A stretch of 64,000 bases of DNA, taken from Buchnera aphidicola (Periphyllus lyropictus) (GTDB taxonomy: Bacteria > Pseudomonadota > Gammaproteobacteria > Enterobacterales > Enterobacteriaceae). Positions 18,931 through 30,050 of the stretch are shown one piece after another; positions within the stretch are counted from its first letter, which is position 1, and each line of letters starts with the position of its first letter. The DNA lies in assembly GCF_024029895.1 (NCBI RefSeq), contig NZ_CP097457.1, forward strand, positions 1 through 64,000, read 5' to 3'. The translations under genes were made by a program, and so were the position numbers. Under the pieces are notes generated by a model. The model saw nothing but the letters and a program-made list of their open reading frames with translations, did not search any database and was not told the origin of the DNA.

Positions 18931-19512
18931 TTACTCCTTATAAATTAAACTAGAAAGTATTCCAGATTGATTTAAATATTTAGAATGTTTTCTATAATTA
19001 TATGGTCTTCTAGAAACACCAGAAAGAATTTCAAAACTTAAAGCTGCAATAGCCATACCTGGACTTAAACCTAAAATATGTTCTCCTGCATTAAAAAATT
19101 CTAAAACTATATTTCCATTCCATCCTGGATCAATACGATGCGAAGTCATATGAACCATTAATCCTAATCTTGCTAAAGAAGAACGACCGTCTAACCATCC
19201 AACTAAATTATTTGGAGTAGATATTCTTTCGACTGTCATTCCTAAAACAAATTTTTTTGGTTTTAAAAGAAATGATTTTCCTTCAGGAATATATATTTCA
19301 TTACTAATATGTTCTTTTAAAGAAGATTTTATTTTCTTAGGAGATCCCCCTAAATCAATAATTTTTTTAGAATAATTTTTAAATATTCTAAAATTTTTAC
19401 TTAAATGAACATCAATAGTAGCGCCATTAATTTCTTTAAAATTTAATAAAGGATCAATAATTAATTTTTTTTTAATGATCCATTTCTCAATATCAACATC
19501 ACATAATCTCAT
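18931..19512 (-). CDS. dcd: dCTP deaminase
   Basis: Converts dCTP to dUTP, feeding thymidylate synthesis. 193 residues, identical in length to E. coli. MRLCDVDIEKW, NGATIDVHLSKNF, GWLDGRSSLARLGLMVH and HRIDPGWNGNIVLEFFN (with the catalytic Glu) are all intact, as is the nucleotide-binding tail RPYNYRKHSKYLNQSG. In E. coli and, as I recall, in Buchnera, dcd lies directly by gnd; here the leu block separates them. Confidence 0.97.
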   Translation of the reverse strand: MRLCDVDIEKWIIKKKLIIDPLLNFKEINGATIDVHLSKNFRIFKNYSKKIIDLGGSPKKIKSSLKEHISNEIYIPEGKSFLLKPKKFVLGMTVERISTPNNLVGWLDGRSSLARLGLMVHMTSHRIDPGWNGNIVLEFFNAGEHILGLSPGMAIAALSFEILSGVSRRPYNYRKHSKYLNQSGILSSLIYKE

Positions 19513-19844
19513 TATAATTTTTTAACCTAAATAAAAAGTTTTATATAAATTACATGAATAAATAATAAATATTTAAAAAATATTAATTCATATATTTTTT
19601 TTTAAAAAATATTATTAAAAAATTTTTTATAATTTTACAAATTTCATTGTATAATTATTTTCTTAATATAATACTAATATAAACTATAACATGTTCTATA
19701 TTTTAAAAAAATATATTTTTTAATATTTTAATTTTTTATATTAAATAATACCAAGTTATTTTAAAAATTCAATATATTAGAAAAGTTTTAAACTAATTAT
19801 TTATATGATACGATCAACTATATTTTAACAAAAAAAAGAAAAAT
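19513..19844. other. Intergenic region between divergent dcd and leuB
   Basis: 332 bases of AT-rich DNA at the left edge of the leucine block. It should contain the dcd and leuB promoters. TTGTAT near 19657 with an AATACT-like box 17 bases on is a possible weak promoter for leuB, but similar words are common here. I see no repA, yqhA or other plasmid remnant. Confidence 0.5.
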
Positions 19845-20978
19845 ATGAAAAAAAATAAAAAAAAATACAAAATAGCAATACTTCCAGGAGATGGAATTGG
19901 ACCAGAAGTAATGAAAGAAACTTATAAAATAATTAAAATAGTAAAAGAAAAATTTTTAATAAATTTAAAAACAAAAGAATATGATATCGGGGGAGTTGCT
20001 ATTGATAAACATGGAATTGCATTACCTAAAAAAACTTTAAACGGATGTAAAAATTCTGATGCTATTTTATTAGGATCTATTGGAGGACCTAAATGGGATA
20101 AATTATCTTCAAAAAAAAGACCTGAAACATCTGCTTTATTATCTATAAGAAAATACTTTAAATTTTTTATAAATTTTAGACCGGCAAATTTATATAAGAA
20201 ATTATATTATCTATCTCCATTAAAAAAAAATATTTCAAAAAAAGGATTTAATATTTTATGTATTAGAGAATTAATCGGAGGAATATATTTTGGAAAACCT
20301 TCAAAAGAAATAAAAAATAAAAAAGAACATTATGCATTAGATACTTCTATATATAAAAAAAAAGAAATAGTTAAAATAGCAAAAATAGCATTTAAAACTG
20401 CATTAAAAAGAAAAAGAAAAATAACATCTATTGATAAAGCAAATGTTTTAAAAACATCAAAATTATGGAGAAAAACAGTAAATGAAGTATCTAAAAATTA
20501 TCCTACAGTAAAAATTTCTCATTTATATTTTGATAATGCAATTATGCAAATTATAAAAAATCCAAGTCAATTTGACGTTATTTTATGTCCAAATTTAATT
20601 GGAGATGTTATATCAGACGAATGTGGAATTTTAACAGGATCTATAGGAATGCTACCATCAGCAAGTTTAAATTCAAAAAAATTTGGATTATATGAACCAG
20701 CTGGTGGATCAGCTCCAGATATAAAAGGAAAAAATATAGCAAATCCAATTGCTCAAATTTTATCTTTTTCTATGCTATTAAAATATAGTTTAAAATTAAA
20801 TCATATATCTAAATTAATAAATTTATCAGTAAAAAAAACATTAATGAAAGGATTTAAAACATTTGATTTATCTGATGGAAAAAAATTTATTACTACTAAA
20901 CAAATGGGAAATGAAATCTCAAAATCTCTAATAGAAGAATATAAAAATGAAAAAAACATTATATCAAAAAATATATAA
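19845..20978 (+). CDS. leuB: 3-isopropylmalate dehydrogenase
   Basis: Oxidises and decarboxylates 3-isopropylmalate to 2-ketoisocaproate using NAD. 377 residues (E. coli 363), the difference being lysine-rich ends. Blocks [77 protein letters not shown] and [19 protein letters not shown] contain the substrate, metal and NAD residues. First gene of the permuted leuB-C-D-A run; it overlaps leuC by 32 bases. Confidence 0.97.
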   Translation: MKKNKKKYKIAILPGDGIGPEVMKETYKIIKIVKEKFLINLKTKEYDIGGVAIDKHGIALPKKTLNGCKNSDAILLGSIGGPKWDKLSSKKRPETSALLSIRKYFKFFINFRPANLYKKLYYLSPLKKNISKKGFNILCIRELIGGIYFGKPSKEIKNKKEHYALDTSIYKKKEIVKIAKIAFKTALKRKRKITSIDKANVLKTSKLWRKTVNEVSKNYPTVKISHLYFDNAIMQIIKNPSQFDVILCPNLIGDVISDECGILTGSIGMLPSASLNSKKFGLYEPAGGSAPDIKGKNIANPIAQILSFSMLLKYSLKLNHISKLINLSVKKTLMKGFKTFDLSDGKKFITTKQMGNEISKSLIEEYKNEKNIISKNI

Positions 20979-22362
20979 TTCACATTTAATTAATTCAGAT
21001 GAAAATAATCCAATTATATATATAGATCTTCATTTAATTCATGAAGTAACTTCTCCTCAAGCTTTTCATTCTCTAAAAATAAATAATAGATCTGTAAGAA
21101 GACCTGATAAAACTTTTGCTACAATGGATCATAATGTTTCTACTATTAAAAAAAAAATTTCTGCTTCTGGAAAAATGGCAGAAATTCAAATGAAACAATT
21201 AATAAAAAATTGCAAAAAATCTAATATACCTTTATATGATATTTCTCATAAAAAACAAGGAATAGTGCATGTAATAGCTCCAGAACAAGGTATGATATTA
21301 CCTGGAATGACAGTAGTATGTGGAGACTCTCACACATCTACTAATGGAGCCTTTGGAGCTTTATCATTTGGAATTGGAACATCAGAAGTAGAACATGTAT
21401 TAGCTACACAAACAATACAAGAAAAAAAATTTAAAAATATGAAAATTAAAGTTAAAGGGAAACGTAAAAAAGGAATAACAGCTAAAGATATCATATTATA
21501 TATAATAAGAAAAGTTGGATCTTCAGGAGGAATAGGATATGTTATTGAATTTTGTGGAAATGTAATAAAAAATTGTACTATGGAAGAAAGAATGACAATT
21601 TGTAATATGACAATAGAAATGGGAGCTAAAGCTGGAATTATAAAACCAGATAAAATTACTTTTAATTACTTAAAGAAAAAGCTTTTTTCTCCTAAAAAAA
21701 AAAATTGGATTAAATCTTTAAAATATTGGAAAACATTAAAATCAGATAAAAATGCTTATTTTGAAAAAAAAATAAATATAGATATTACTTCTTTAAAACC
21801 TCAGATAACGTGGGGAACAAATCTTGATCAAATTATTTCTATTGATCAAAAAACTCCTAAATTAAAATATTTCAAAAATAAAAATCAATTAAAATCAGCA
21901 AAAAAAGCTTTTTTGTACATGAATATAAAACCTAATTCTTATTTAAAAAATTTAAAAATAAACAAAGTTTTTATTGGATCATGCACTAATTCAAGAATTG
22001 AAGATCTTAGAGAAGTTTCAAAAATAATAAAAGGAAAAAAAATCAATAAAAATGTACAAGCTATAATTGTCCCAGGATCTAACCCAGTTAAAAAACAAGC
22101 TGAAAAAGAAGGATTACATAAAATTTTTATAAAATCAGGTTTTGAATGGAGAAATCCTGGATGTTCAATGTGTTTAGGAATGAATAAAGATCGATTAAAA
22201 AACGGAGAAAGATGTGCTTCTACTAGTAATAGAAATTTTGAAGGGAGACAAGGAAGAGGAGGAAGAACACATTTAGTAAGTCCATCTATGGCTGCAGCAT
22301 CTGCAATTTTTGGTTATTTTGTAGATGTTAGAAAATTATATAAAAAAAGGAAAATTTTATGA
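20947..22362 (+). CDS. leuC: 3-isopropylmalate dehydratase large subunit
   Basis: Isomerises 2- to 3-isopropylmalate with LeuD, carrying a 4Fe-4S cluster. 471 residues (E. coli 466). The cluster cysteines are in [15 protein letters not shown] and [45 protein letters not shown] is typical. The start at 20947 ([15 protein letters not shown]) agrees with E. coli MAKTLYEKLFDAHVV and lies within leuB, overlapping it by 32 bases. It overlaps leuD by 4 bases (ATGA), suggesting coupled translation. Confidence 0.98.
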   Translation: MKKTLYQKIYNSHLINSDENNPIIYIDLHLIHEVTSPQAFHSLKINNRSVRRPDKTFATMDHNVSTIKKKISASGKMAEIQMKQLIKNCKKSNIPLYDISHKKQGIVHVIAPEQGMILPGMTVVCGDSHTSTNGAFGALSFGIGTSEVEHVLATQTIQEKKFKNMKIKVKGKRKKGITAKDIILYIIRKVGSSGGIGYVIEFCGNVIKNCTMEERMTICNMTIEMGAKAGIIKPDKITFNYLKKKLFSPKKKNWIKSLKYWKTLKSDKNAYFEKKINIDITSLKPQITWGTNLDQIISIDQKTPKLKYFKNKNQLKSAKKAFLYMNIKPNSYLKNLKINKVFIGSCTNSRIEDLREVSKIIKGKKINKNVQAIIVPGSNPVKKQAEKEGLHKIFIKSGFEWRNPGCSMCLGMNKDRLKNGERCASTSNRNFEGRQGRGGRTHLVSPSMAAASAIFGYFVDVRKLYKKRKIL

Positions 22363-22979
22363 AAAAATTTGAAATACATGAAGGAATTATTACTCCTATT
22401 AATATTATGAATATTGATACAGATATAATAATACCTAAACAATTTCTAAAAAAAACAACAAAAGAAGGATTTGGAAAAAATCTTTTTTATAATTGGAGAT
22501 TTTTAGATAAAAAAAAAAAAATTAATAAAAAATTTATTTTAAATAAAAAAAAATATAAAAAATCTAGTATATTAATTACAGGAAAAAATTTTGGTTGTGG
22601 ATCTTCAAGAGAACATGCAGTATGGGCATTAATGGATTATGGATACCGAGTTATTATTTCATCAAAATTTTCAGATATTTTCTATAACAATAGTATAAAT
22701 AATAATTTATTACTTATTAAATTATCTGAAAAAAAAATTCAAGAAATAATTTCTATAATTAAAAAAAATAAAATTTATAAATGTAAAATAAATTTAATTA
22801 GTAAAAAAATTATTTTAAATAAAATAAAATATAATTTTAAAATTAATAAATTTTATCGATTTAAATTATTAAAAGGATTAGATAAAATTGATTTAACATT
22901 AAAAAAAATAAAAAAAATTATAAATTATGAAAAGAAAAAAATACCAGAATATTTAGAAAAAAGAAAATTATTTTCCTAA
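22359..22979 (+). CDS. leuD: 3-isopropylmalate dehydratase small subunit
   Basis: Swivel subunit that completes the LeuCD isomerase. 206 residues (E. coli 201). [29 protein letters not shown] and [25 protein letters not shown] are the conserved N-terminal blocks, and the [15 protein letters not shown] segment is standard. The last 60 residues are lysine and isoleucine rich. leuA follows after 85 bases. Confidence 0.97.
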   Translation: MKKFEIHEGIITPINIMNIDTDIIIPKQFLKKTTKEGFGKNLFYNWRFLDKKKKINKKFILNKKKYKKSSILITGKNFGCGSSREHAVWALMDYGYRVIISSKFSDIFYNNSINNNLLLIKLSEKKIQEIISIIKKNKIYKCKINLISKKIILNKIKYNFKINKFYRFKLLKGLDKIDLTLKKIKKIINYEKKKIPEYLEKRKLFS

Positions 22980-23064
22980 TAACAAAAAATTAATTAATAT
23001 ATAAAAATTTATATACAAACTAATAAAAAATTTTTTATTAAAAAATTTTATATAAGAAGAATAA

Positions 23065-24615
23065 ATGAAAGAAAAAATTATTATTTTTGATACAACTCTT
23101 CGTGATGGAGAACAATCTCTAAAAAGTAGTTTAAATACAAAAGAAAAAATAGAAATAGCATTAGCTTTAGAAGAAATGAAAATTGATGTAATAGAAGTAG
23201 GATTTCCAATATCTTCACCTGGAGATTTTAAATCTGTACAAGAAATAAGTAAAAATATTAAAAAAAGTACTATATGCAGTTTAGCTAGATGTGTAGAAAA
23301 AGATATAAAAATTGCAGCAAAAGCCATGTCTAAATTAGAAAATTTTAGAATTCATTTATTTTTAGGTACTTCAAAATTACATATTGAATCTAAATTAAGA
23401 AAAAATTTTAAAGATATACAAAAAATGGCTATAAAATCTATTAAAATAGCTAAAAAATACACTGATGATATAGAATTTTCATGCGAAGACGCAGGAAGAA
23501 CATCTATTGATAACTTATGTAAAATAGTAGAACTACTAATAAAAAATGGAGTAAAAACTATAAATATCCCAGATACAGTAGGATATACTATTCCAAATGA
23601 ATTTAGTAAAATTATTAAAACACTATATCAACGTGTACCTAATATTGATAAAACAATTATTTCAGTACATTGTCATAATGATTTAGGAATGGCAGTAGGA
23701 AATTCTATTTCAGCAATACAAGCTGGAGCTCGTCAAATAGAAGGAACAATTACTGGAGTAGGAGAAAGAGCAGGAAATACAGCATTAGAAGAAATTATAA
23801 TGGCAATAAAAACTAGACAGAAATTATTAAATTTTTTTACTCAAATTAATCATAAAAAAATCTATAGAACTAGTAAAATAATTAGTAAAATATGTAATAT
23901 TTCAATACCAGTAAATAAAGCTATAATAGGTAAAAACGCTTTTTCTCATTCTTCAGGAATTCACCAAGACGGAATAATAAAAAATAGAAAAAATTATGAA
24001 ATTATATCTCCAAAAGAAATAGGATTAAAAAATAAAAAATTTAATTTAACATCCAGATCAGGTAGAGCTGCAGTTAAACAAAGAATGAAAGAAATGGGAT
24101 ATAAAAAAAAATATTATAATTTAACAAAATTATATAAAAATTTCTTAAAATTAGCTGATAAAAAAGGACAAATATTTGATTATGATTTAGAATCATTAGC
24201 TTTTAAAAAATCCAAAAAATTTAAAAAAAATTATTTTATTTTAAAAAAATTTAAAATTACTTTTAAAAATAAAAATAAAACAAAAATTTATATTAATATA
24301 CTTTGTGGAAAAAAAATAAAAAAATATATAAATAAAACAAAAAATGAAATAATTAATGAAATATGTAAAGGATTAAATAAAATTACAAAAATAAATGTTA
24401 AATTAAACAATTTTAAAATAATTTCTATAATAAAAAATAAAAATTTATTAGAAAAAATAAATATTTGTATGAAATATAAAAAAAAGAAATTTTATGCAAC
24501 TAAAATAAATAAAAATATAAATAAAACAATAATAAAAATAATGTTAAAAATTTATAATACTATTTGGAATTCTAAAAAAATAAAAAAAATAACAAAAAAA
24601 TATAAAATTAAATAG
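23065..24615 (+). CDS. leuA: 2-isopropylmalate synthase
   Basis: Condenses acetyl-CoA with 2-ketoisovalerate, the committed step of leucine synthesis. 516 residues (E. coli 523). The catalytic TIM barrel shows [38 protein letters not shown] (metal ligands) and [17 protein letters not shown]. The linker [11 protein letters not shown] and [16 protein letters not shown] is intact; the C-terminal regulatory domain (about 395-516) is much more divergent and lysine-rich. It is last in the run, whereas it is first in E. coli. A good terminator follows. Confidence 0.97.
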   Translation: MKEKIIIFDTTLRDGEQSLKSSLNTKEKIEIALALEEMKIDVIEVGFPISSPGDFKSVQEISKNIKKSTICSLARCVEKDIKIAAKAMSKLENFRIHLFLGTSKLHIESKLRKNFKDIQKMAIKSIKIAKKYTDDIEFSCEDAGRTSIDNLCKIVELLIKNGVKTINIPDTVGYTIPNEFSKIIKTLYQRVPNIDKTIISVHCHNDLGMAVGNSISAIQAGARQIEGTITGVGERAGNTALEEIIMAIKTRQKLLNFFTQINHKKIYRTSKIISKICNISIPVNKAIIGKNAFSHSSGIHQDGIIKNRKNYEIISPKEIGLKNKKFNLTSRSGRAAVKQRMKEMGYKKKYYNLTKLYKNFLKLADKKGQIFDYDLESLAFKKSKKFKKNYFILKKFKITFKNKNKTKIYINILCGKKIKKYINKTKNEIINEICKGLNKITKINVKLNNFKIISIIKNKNLLEKINICMKYKKKKFYATKINKNINKTIIKIMLKIYNTIWNSKKIKKITKKYKIK

Positions 24616-24620
24616 AAAAT

Positions 24621-24668
24621 AAAACCTTCTTAGGTAAAATATCATTAAAATTTTTCTAAGAAGGTTTT
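24621..24668 (+). terminator. Rho-independent terminator after leuA
   Basis: AAAACCTTCTTAG at 24621-24633 pairs perfectly with CTAAGAAGGTTTT at 24656-24668 around a 22-base loop, and the T run continues to 24672. It begins 6 bases after the leuA stop and marks the right edge of the leucine block, before the convergent gnd. Confidence 0.85.
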
Positions 24669-24762
24669 TTTTAAGAATATTATATAAAATTTAAAAAAAA
24701 ATAAAATATTAAAAAAATTATTATTTTTATTTAAAAAAAATATAATTAAAAAATATCTAAAT

Positions 24763-26175
24763 CTATTTTAACCAATTAGTATGAAAAATTCCATTTTTAT
24801 CTATTCTTAAATAAGTATGAGCTCCAAAATAATCTCTTTGAGCTTGTATTAAATTAGAGGGAAGAATAGAAGATCTATAAGAATCATAATATGAAATAGC
24901 AGCAGAAAATGCAGGAACAGGTATTCCATGGATAATTGAATAAGATACAATTTTTCTTAAAGATTTTTGATATATATTAGATATTTCTGTAAAATATGAA
25001 GTTAATAACAAATTTTTTAAATTATTATTTTTTTTATAAGCACGAATAATTTCTTTTAAAAAATTAGCTCGAATAATACATCCAGCTCTAAATATTTTTG
25101 AAATATTAGAATAATTTAAATTCCAATTATATTTTTTTGAAGCTGATTGTAATTGAGAAAATCCTTGAGCATAAGAAATAATTTTTCCTAAATATAAAGA
25201 ACGTCTAACATGTTCGATAAATTTTTTTTTATTTAAAATTTTTTTATATTTTTTTGGTCCATATAAAATTTGTGATGCTAATGTTCTTTGTAATTTTAAA
25301 GAAGATAAATATCTAAAAAAAACAGACTGAGTAATTAAAGATAATGGTTCATTTAAATCTAAAGAACTTTTACTAGTCCATTTTCCAGTACCTTTATTTT
25401 CTGCTTTGTCTAAAATATAATCTAAAATATATTTATTTGAAGAATCTTTTTTTAAAAAAATTTTTTGAGTAATTTCAATTAAATAACTTTTTAATTCTCC
25501 TGTATTCCATTTTAAAAAAATACTAGATAATTCTTTATTACTTAAATTTAAAGAATTTTTTAATATAAAATAAGATTCAGCAATTAATTGCATATCTCCA
25601 TATTCAATCCCATTATGCACCATTTTTACATAATGACCTGAACCATTAGGACCAATATAACAAACACATGGAAAATTTTTTTTTGTTTTTGCGGAGATTT
25701 TTTTAAATAAATTAGAAACTTTAGAATAAGATTTAAAATCTCCTCCAGGCATTATTGAAGGTCCATTTAAAGCTCCTTCTTCTCCTCCAGATATTCCAAC
25801 TCCTAAAAAATTTAAACCTATTTTACTTAATTTAGAATTTCTCTTAATAGTATCTTTATAAAAACTATTTCCTCCATCAATAATTATATCTTTTTTACTT
25901 AAATACGGTATTATAGAATTAATTGTTTGATCCGTAGCTTTTCCAGATTGAACCATTAATAAAATTATTCTAGGTTTTTTTAACGATAAAATAAAATCTT
26001 TTATATTAAAAAAAGGAAAAATATTTTTTTTTTTATAATTCAATATAACTTCTTTAGTTTTCTCTTTTGATCGATTAAAAATTGAAACAGAATATTTTTT
26101 ATTAGCTATATTTAACGCTAAATTTCTTCCCATAACAGCCATTCCTAAAACTCCAATGTCATTTAAAAACATCAT
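24763..26175 (-). CDS. gnd: 6-phosphogluconate dehydrogenase
   Basis: Oxidative decarboxylation of 6-phosphogluconate to ribulose-5-phosphate with NADPH formation. 470 residues (E. coli 468). Rossmann motif [22 protein letters not shown]-binding NRSKEKT, catalytic [21 protein letters not shown], and Lys/His-containing [21 protein letters not shown] are present; C-terminal [14 protein letters not shown] is standard. The start may be the first or second Met of MMFLND. It works with tkt and tal in this window. Confidence 0.97.
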   Translation of the reverse strand: MMFLNDIGVLGMAVMGRNLALNIANKKYSVSIFNRSKEKTKEVILNYKKKNIFPFFNIKDFILSLKKPRIILLMVQSGKATDQTINSIIPYLSKKDIIIDGGNSFYKDTIKRNSKLSKIGLNFLGVGISGGEEGALNGPSIMPGGDFKSYSKVSNLFKKISAKTKKNFPCVCYIGPNGSGHYVKMVHNGIEYGDMQLIAESYFILKNSLNLSNKELSSIFLKWNTGELKSYLIEITQKIFLKKDSSNKYILDYILDKAENKGTGKWTSKSSLDLNEPLSLITQSVFFRYLSSLKLQRTLASQILYGPKKYKKILNKKKFIEHVRRSLYLGKIISYAQGFSQLQSASKKYNWNLNYSNISKIFRAGCIIRANFLKEIIRAYKKNNNLKNLLLTSYFTEISNIYQKSLRKIVSYSIIHGIPVPAFSAAISYYDSYRSSILPSNLIQAQRDYFGAHTYLRIDKNGIFHTNWLK

Positions 26176-26275
26176 TTTTTCCTTTTTTTTTTATATTTTT
26201 TAAATTTTTTATTATTATAAAATAAAATTTATATTTATAAATTAAAAAATTTATAAAATTATATATAAAAAATTA

Positions 26276-26887
26276 TTAAAATATTATTTTTTTAATTTTT
26301 TTTAAAATATCTGAAAATTTTAAATTTACATGATGTACTAAAACTAGTAAATAATATAATAAATCACTATATTCATTAATAATTTCTTTTTTATTTTCAG
26401 ATAAAGAAAAAACAATTAATTCTATAGCTTCTTCTCTAACTTTTTTAGAAATTCTATTAATACATTTTTTGTATAAAGAACAAGTATAAAAATTATTTTT
26501 AAGAATTTTTTTTTTTAATTTTCTAATATTTTTTCTAATTCTAAAATAAAAGATATATTTTTATTTTTTTAAAATAAAACAACTATTATTATTTAAATGA
26601 CACTTTTTTCCTATAGATTTAACTAAAATCAATAATGAATCTTAATCAAAATCTTAAATTTTAACAACTTTAAGATAATTTTAGAAGTTTATGATTTAGT
26701 TGATAAACAATTTTTTGTATGAGAAAAACTTAAGAAATTAGTATTAAAAGTTTTTTTAAAGACTTTTTATTCATATAACCATGAATTAGCACTTTATTTT
26801 GTACAAATAATATTAAGAAATAAAAGGAATTAATCCATTAGCTTTTTTCCAATCTAAATTTTTTACTATTTCTTTTATTTTTAACAT
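26276..26887 (-). pseudogene. hisI: Broken hisI (phosphoribosyl-AMP cyclohydrolase / phosphoribosyl-ATP pyrophosphatase)
   Basis: Steps 2 and 3 of histidine synthesis in intact form. The start MLKIKEIVKNLDWKKANGL matches E. coli HisI (LDWEKTDGL) but stops soon after. Remnants GYMNKKSLKKLL and CHLNNNSCF (zinc-ligand region) occur with stops and frame changes between. The pyrophosphatase domain is better kept as one open piece near the 3' end: CSLYKKCINRISKKVREEA, ENKKEIINEYSDLLYYLLVL, with Gly of KVGEEG changed to Arg. Start ATG overlaps the hisF stop by 7 bases. Clearly non-functional as a whole. Confidence 0.93.
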
Positions 26888-27657
26888 TTTCTAATCTCAA
26901 TATTTTTACTAAATAAAATTTTTTTTAAATAAGGTATATAAATAATTTTTTCATGAAAAACAGATGAAGCTAAAGATCCATCCACATTTGAAAATTTAAA
27001 AACATCATAAAAATGATTAATATTACCAGCACCACCAGAAGCAATTAAAGGAACTTTACAAATATTTCTTATTTCACATAATTGTTTAAGATCATATCCA
27101 TTTTTCATTCCATATTGATCTATAGAATTTAAAACAATTTCTCCAGCTCCTAATTTTTGAACTTTTTCAACCCAAAAACAAGTTTCTAAATCAGTTTTTT
27201 TTATAAAATTTTTATCTCTTATATATTTATTTACAAAATATTTTTTTTCTTTTGGACAATAAAAAGAATCAATACCTACCACTACAGATTGAACTCCAAA
27301 TTTTTCTGCAATTTCACTAATTAAATAAGGATTTTTAATAGCATAAGAATTAATAGATACTTTATCTGCACCATAACATAAAACTTTTTTAGCATCTTGA
27401 AAATTTTTTATTCCTCCACCTACACAAAAAGGAATATTTATTATTTCTGAAACCATAGAAATCCAATTCTTATTAACTAAAGTATTTTTAATAGATGAAG
27501 AGATATCATAAAAAAATAATTCATCAGCTCCTTCTTTTATATATCTATTTGATAAAGATAATATATTTCCAATAATTTTATAATTTTTAAATTGAAATCT
27601 TTTCACAACTAATCCATTTTTTACATCAAGACATGGAATTATTCTTTTTGAAAGCAT
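26881..27657 (-). CDS. hisF: Imidazole glycerol phosphate synthase cyclase subunit (intact in a decayed operon)
   Basis: With HisH converts PRFAR and glutamine to imidazole glycerol phosphate and AICAR. 258 residues, the same as E. coli. The barrel is complete: catalytic Asp in RIIPCLDVKNG, GGGIKNFQDAKKVL, the second catalytic Asp in VVGIDSF, LASGGAGNINHF and phosphate-binding loops. A Shine-Dalgarno GAGG (27665-27668) lies 7 bases before the start inside the broken hisA. Upstream hisA and downstream hisI are both dead, so a role in histidine synthesis is doubtful unless substrates come from elsewhere. Confidence 0.95.
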   Translation of the reverse strand: MLSKRIIPCLDVKNGLVVKRFQFKNYKIIGNILSLSNRYIKEGADELFFYDISSSIKNTLVNKNWISMVSEIINIPFCVGGGIKNFQDAKKVLCYGADKVSINSYAIKNPYLISEIAEKFGVQSVVVGIDSFYCPKEKKYFVNKYIRDKNFIKKTDLETCFWVEKVQKLGAGEIVLNSIDQYGMKNGYDLKQLCEIRNICKVPLIASGGAGNINHFYDVFKFSNVDGSLASSVFHEKIIYIPYLKKILFSKNIEIRKC

Positions 27658-28373
27658 TTAATAGCCTCAGATAAAGTAAATTTATTTTATAAAAATGCTT
27701 TTCCAATTATAATATTCTTAATTCCAACTTTTTTAAATTTACAATATCTTCTAAACTAACTACTCCTTTAGAAACTTTAAAAGAAATATTAGGAAATTTT
27801 TTTATCAATTCTAAATATAAAAATATATTTGAACTATTTAAAATCCCATTTTTAGAAATATCTTTAGATAAAATACATTTTATTCCAATTTTAGAAAAAT
27901 TTTTAATAATTTTTTTCAATTTTAATTCAAGTATTATTAGTCTAACGTGAAATAACTACTTCTTTTATATTATTTTTTATAATAACATCTAATGCTAACA
28001 TAATACAATTAGAGCTATATTTATTAATTTAATTTTTTACTTTATTAAAATTTATAATTTCTAAAGATCCTATAATTGCTTTTTTAAATCCTAAAAAAAA
28101 TTAAATTTCCTATATCTTTATCAGTTCTTATACCTCCTCTGATTTAAATATTAATATTAAAAATATTAAACATATTTTTTAAAAAAGAAAATTGTCTTTT
28201 ATTAAGATTTTTTATACTACTTAAATATGCTATATGAATATTTTTAATATTATTTTTAATAAAATTCTTAATATAATCTATATAATTTACTTTATATTCT
28301 TTTTTATAAAAATAATTTTTTTATATAAATAAACAATTTTATCTTTTATAAAATTTAAAAATAAAGAATTATT
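27639..28373 (-). pseudogene. hisA: Broken hisA (ProFAR isomerase)
   Basis: Intact HisA isomerises ProFAR to PRFAR. Remnants along the expected order: NFIKDKIVYLYKK at the N-terminus (start ATG not found), HIAYLSSIKNLNKRQFSFLKN, RGGIRTDKDIGNL, CIMLALDV with the catalytic-region Asp, then a 70-residue open piece at 27707-27919 with CILSKDISKNGILNSSNIFL, and finally VGIKNIIIGKAFL in another frame. Many stops and frame changes separate them. The end overlaps hisF by 19 bases, as in the intact operon. Confidence 0.94.
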
Positions 28374-28374
28374 T

Positions 28375-28971
28375 TTAATAAATCTCTAAAAAATTTTTTA
28401 ATAAAATCATACCTGATTTTCCAGATTTTTCTGGATGAAATTGAACTCCAAAAAAATTATTTTTTTGAACTACCGAACTAAAAAAAAAACCATAACAAGT
28501 TTTTGCTATAGTAATAGAACTTACTAATGAAAAATAACTATGAATAAAATAAAACCAATCTCCACTTAAAAGATTGTTAAATAAAGGATGTTTTTGTTTA
28601 AAATATACTTTATTCCAACCTATATGAGGTATAATTATTTTATTTTTTCTAAATTTATAAATATTTTTATTATTAAAAATATCTAACATTAAAGTATTTT
28701 TACTTTCTTCAATATATTTAAAAAACAAATGCATACCTAAGCAAATACCTAAAATTGGATTTTTATACGTTTTAATTACATCAATTAAATGATATTTTTT
28801 TAAATTCTTTAATAAAAAACTAGGAGTACCTATACCAGGAAAAATTAATTTATCAGAATTTTTAATAATTTTTTTATCAAAACTAATAATTGGATTATAA
28901 CCAAGTCTTTTTATTGCCCAATAAATAGAAGATAAATTAGAAAAACCAGAATCTAAAATAACTATATTCAT
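28375..28971 (-). CDS. hisH: Imidazole glycerol phosphate synthase glutaminase subunit (intact in a decayed operon)
   Basis: Class I glutamine amidotransferase that feeds ammonia to HisF. 198 residues (E. coli 196). The catalytic triad is complete: Cys in LGICLGMHLF, His and Glu in GVQFHPEKSG; PGIGTP, PHIGWNKVYF, FYFIHSY and LLKNFLE are typical. Its Shine-Dalgarno AAGGG (28981-28985) lies 9 bases before the ATG, inside the dead hisB. Both IGP synthase subunits are thus open while the genes around them are broken. Functional state cannot be decided from sequence alone. Confidence 0.95.
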   Translation of the reverse strand: MNIVILDSGFSNLSSIYWAIKRLGYNPIISFDKKIIKNSDKLIFPGIGTPSFLLKNLKKYHLIDVIKTYKNPILGICLGMHLFFKYIEESKNTLMLDIFNNKNIYKFRKNKIIIPHIGWNKVYFKQKHPLFNNLLSGDWFYFIHSYFSLVSSITIAKTCYGFFFSSVVQKNNFFGVQFHPEKSGKSGMILLKNFLEIY

Positions 28972-30026
28972 TATAAAATACCCTTTAAACTTAATATTTT
29001 AGATTTATTTTTTTTAATTGTTTTATCTAACATTTAAACAAAAACTTTAAATAAACTTTGTAAATAATGAAAATTATTATTTCCATAAAATTTAATATGT
29101 AAAATAATTTTTATAAAATAAACTAAAAAAATAAAAAAAAATAAATTATTTATGTACTTAAATTTCCTACTTTTTGATATTTAAAAACTACTTGAAAATT
29201 TAAATAAAGTCGATTAAAAATATCTAAAATAAATAAAGATAAACTTTTATCCATTGGAATAATAAAACCATAGCTATTTAAACTTTTTTATTTTTTTAAA
29301 AATTTAAACAAATATTTTCCTAAAACAATATCTATATCTTCTAATGTATGATGATCATCAACATTTAAACCACCTAAAGATCTAATATTCATATAAATTG
29401 AAAAATGTACAGATATTTTTTTTAATATATGATAAAAAAAATAAATACCTGTATTAATAAATTTTTTTTTTTATTATTTAAAGAAACTTTTAAATATACT
29501 TTTATTTCATTTGTTTTTATAAACGCTATTAAAGATTAAATTTTATCAGTAATTTTTTTATATATTTTTTTCAATTACATAAATTTCTATCATATAAAAA
29601 TTCTTTAATTCCAATATTTTTATGAAAAATTAAATCAGAATAACGATCTTTAATAATAAAATAATTTTTTTAGTAATTTTTTTTTATTTAAAAAATCTAT
29701 TTTTTAAAAAACCTAATTTAAGTTTTCTATATAAATAAAAATCTTTTTCTAAATAAGAAAATATTAATATATCTTTAAAAAAAATTTCCTAAAAAAAATA
29801 TAAAAAGAATAAAATTCTGATATAAATAAAAATAATGTAATGGAAAAATTTATTTTCTAATCAATTTTGATTAATAATAATAAATTCATAATTTAATTTT
29901 TTAAATTTAATTAAAATAGAAATTACATTAAGTTCAAATTTTATTTTTTTTAATTTATCTATTTTAAAAATATAGAAGGTTTATAAATTAATATTCTATC
30001 TATCTATAAAAAAGTTTATTTATCAT
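28971..30026 (-). pseudogene. hisB: Broken hisB (histidinol-phosphatase / IGP dehydratase)
   Basis: Intact HisB is bifunctional. The phosphatase part shows FFIDR then a stop, FKIDKLKKIKFELNVIS and EFIIINQN with stops around them. The dehydratase part is readable as VDDHHTLEDIDIVLGKYL (metal-ligand HHxxED), YGFIIPMDKSLSLFILDI, RLYLNFQVVFKYQKVGNLST, and HYLQSLFKVFV, each followed by stops or frame changes. The last residues LSLKGIL and the stop overlap the hisH ATG. Clearly inactivated by many lesions spread along the gene. Confidence 0.94.
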
Positions 30027-30050
30027 TAAAATCCTATTTAATTAATTTTA

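Noticed and set aside
20801..20983. Minus-strand frame of 60 codons
   Set aside because: Antisense to the leuB 3' end.
27707..27919. 70-codon frame taken as a small gene
   Set aside because: It is the C-terminal part of the broken hisA, not a separate gene.
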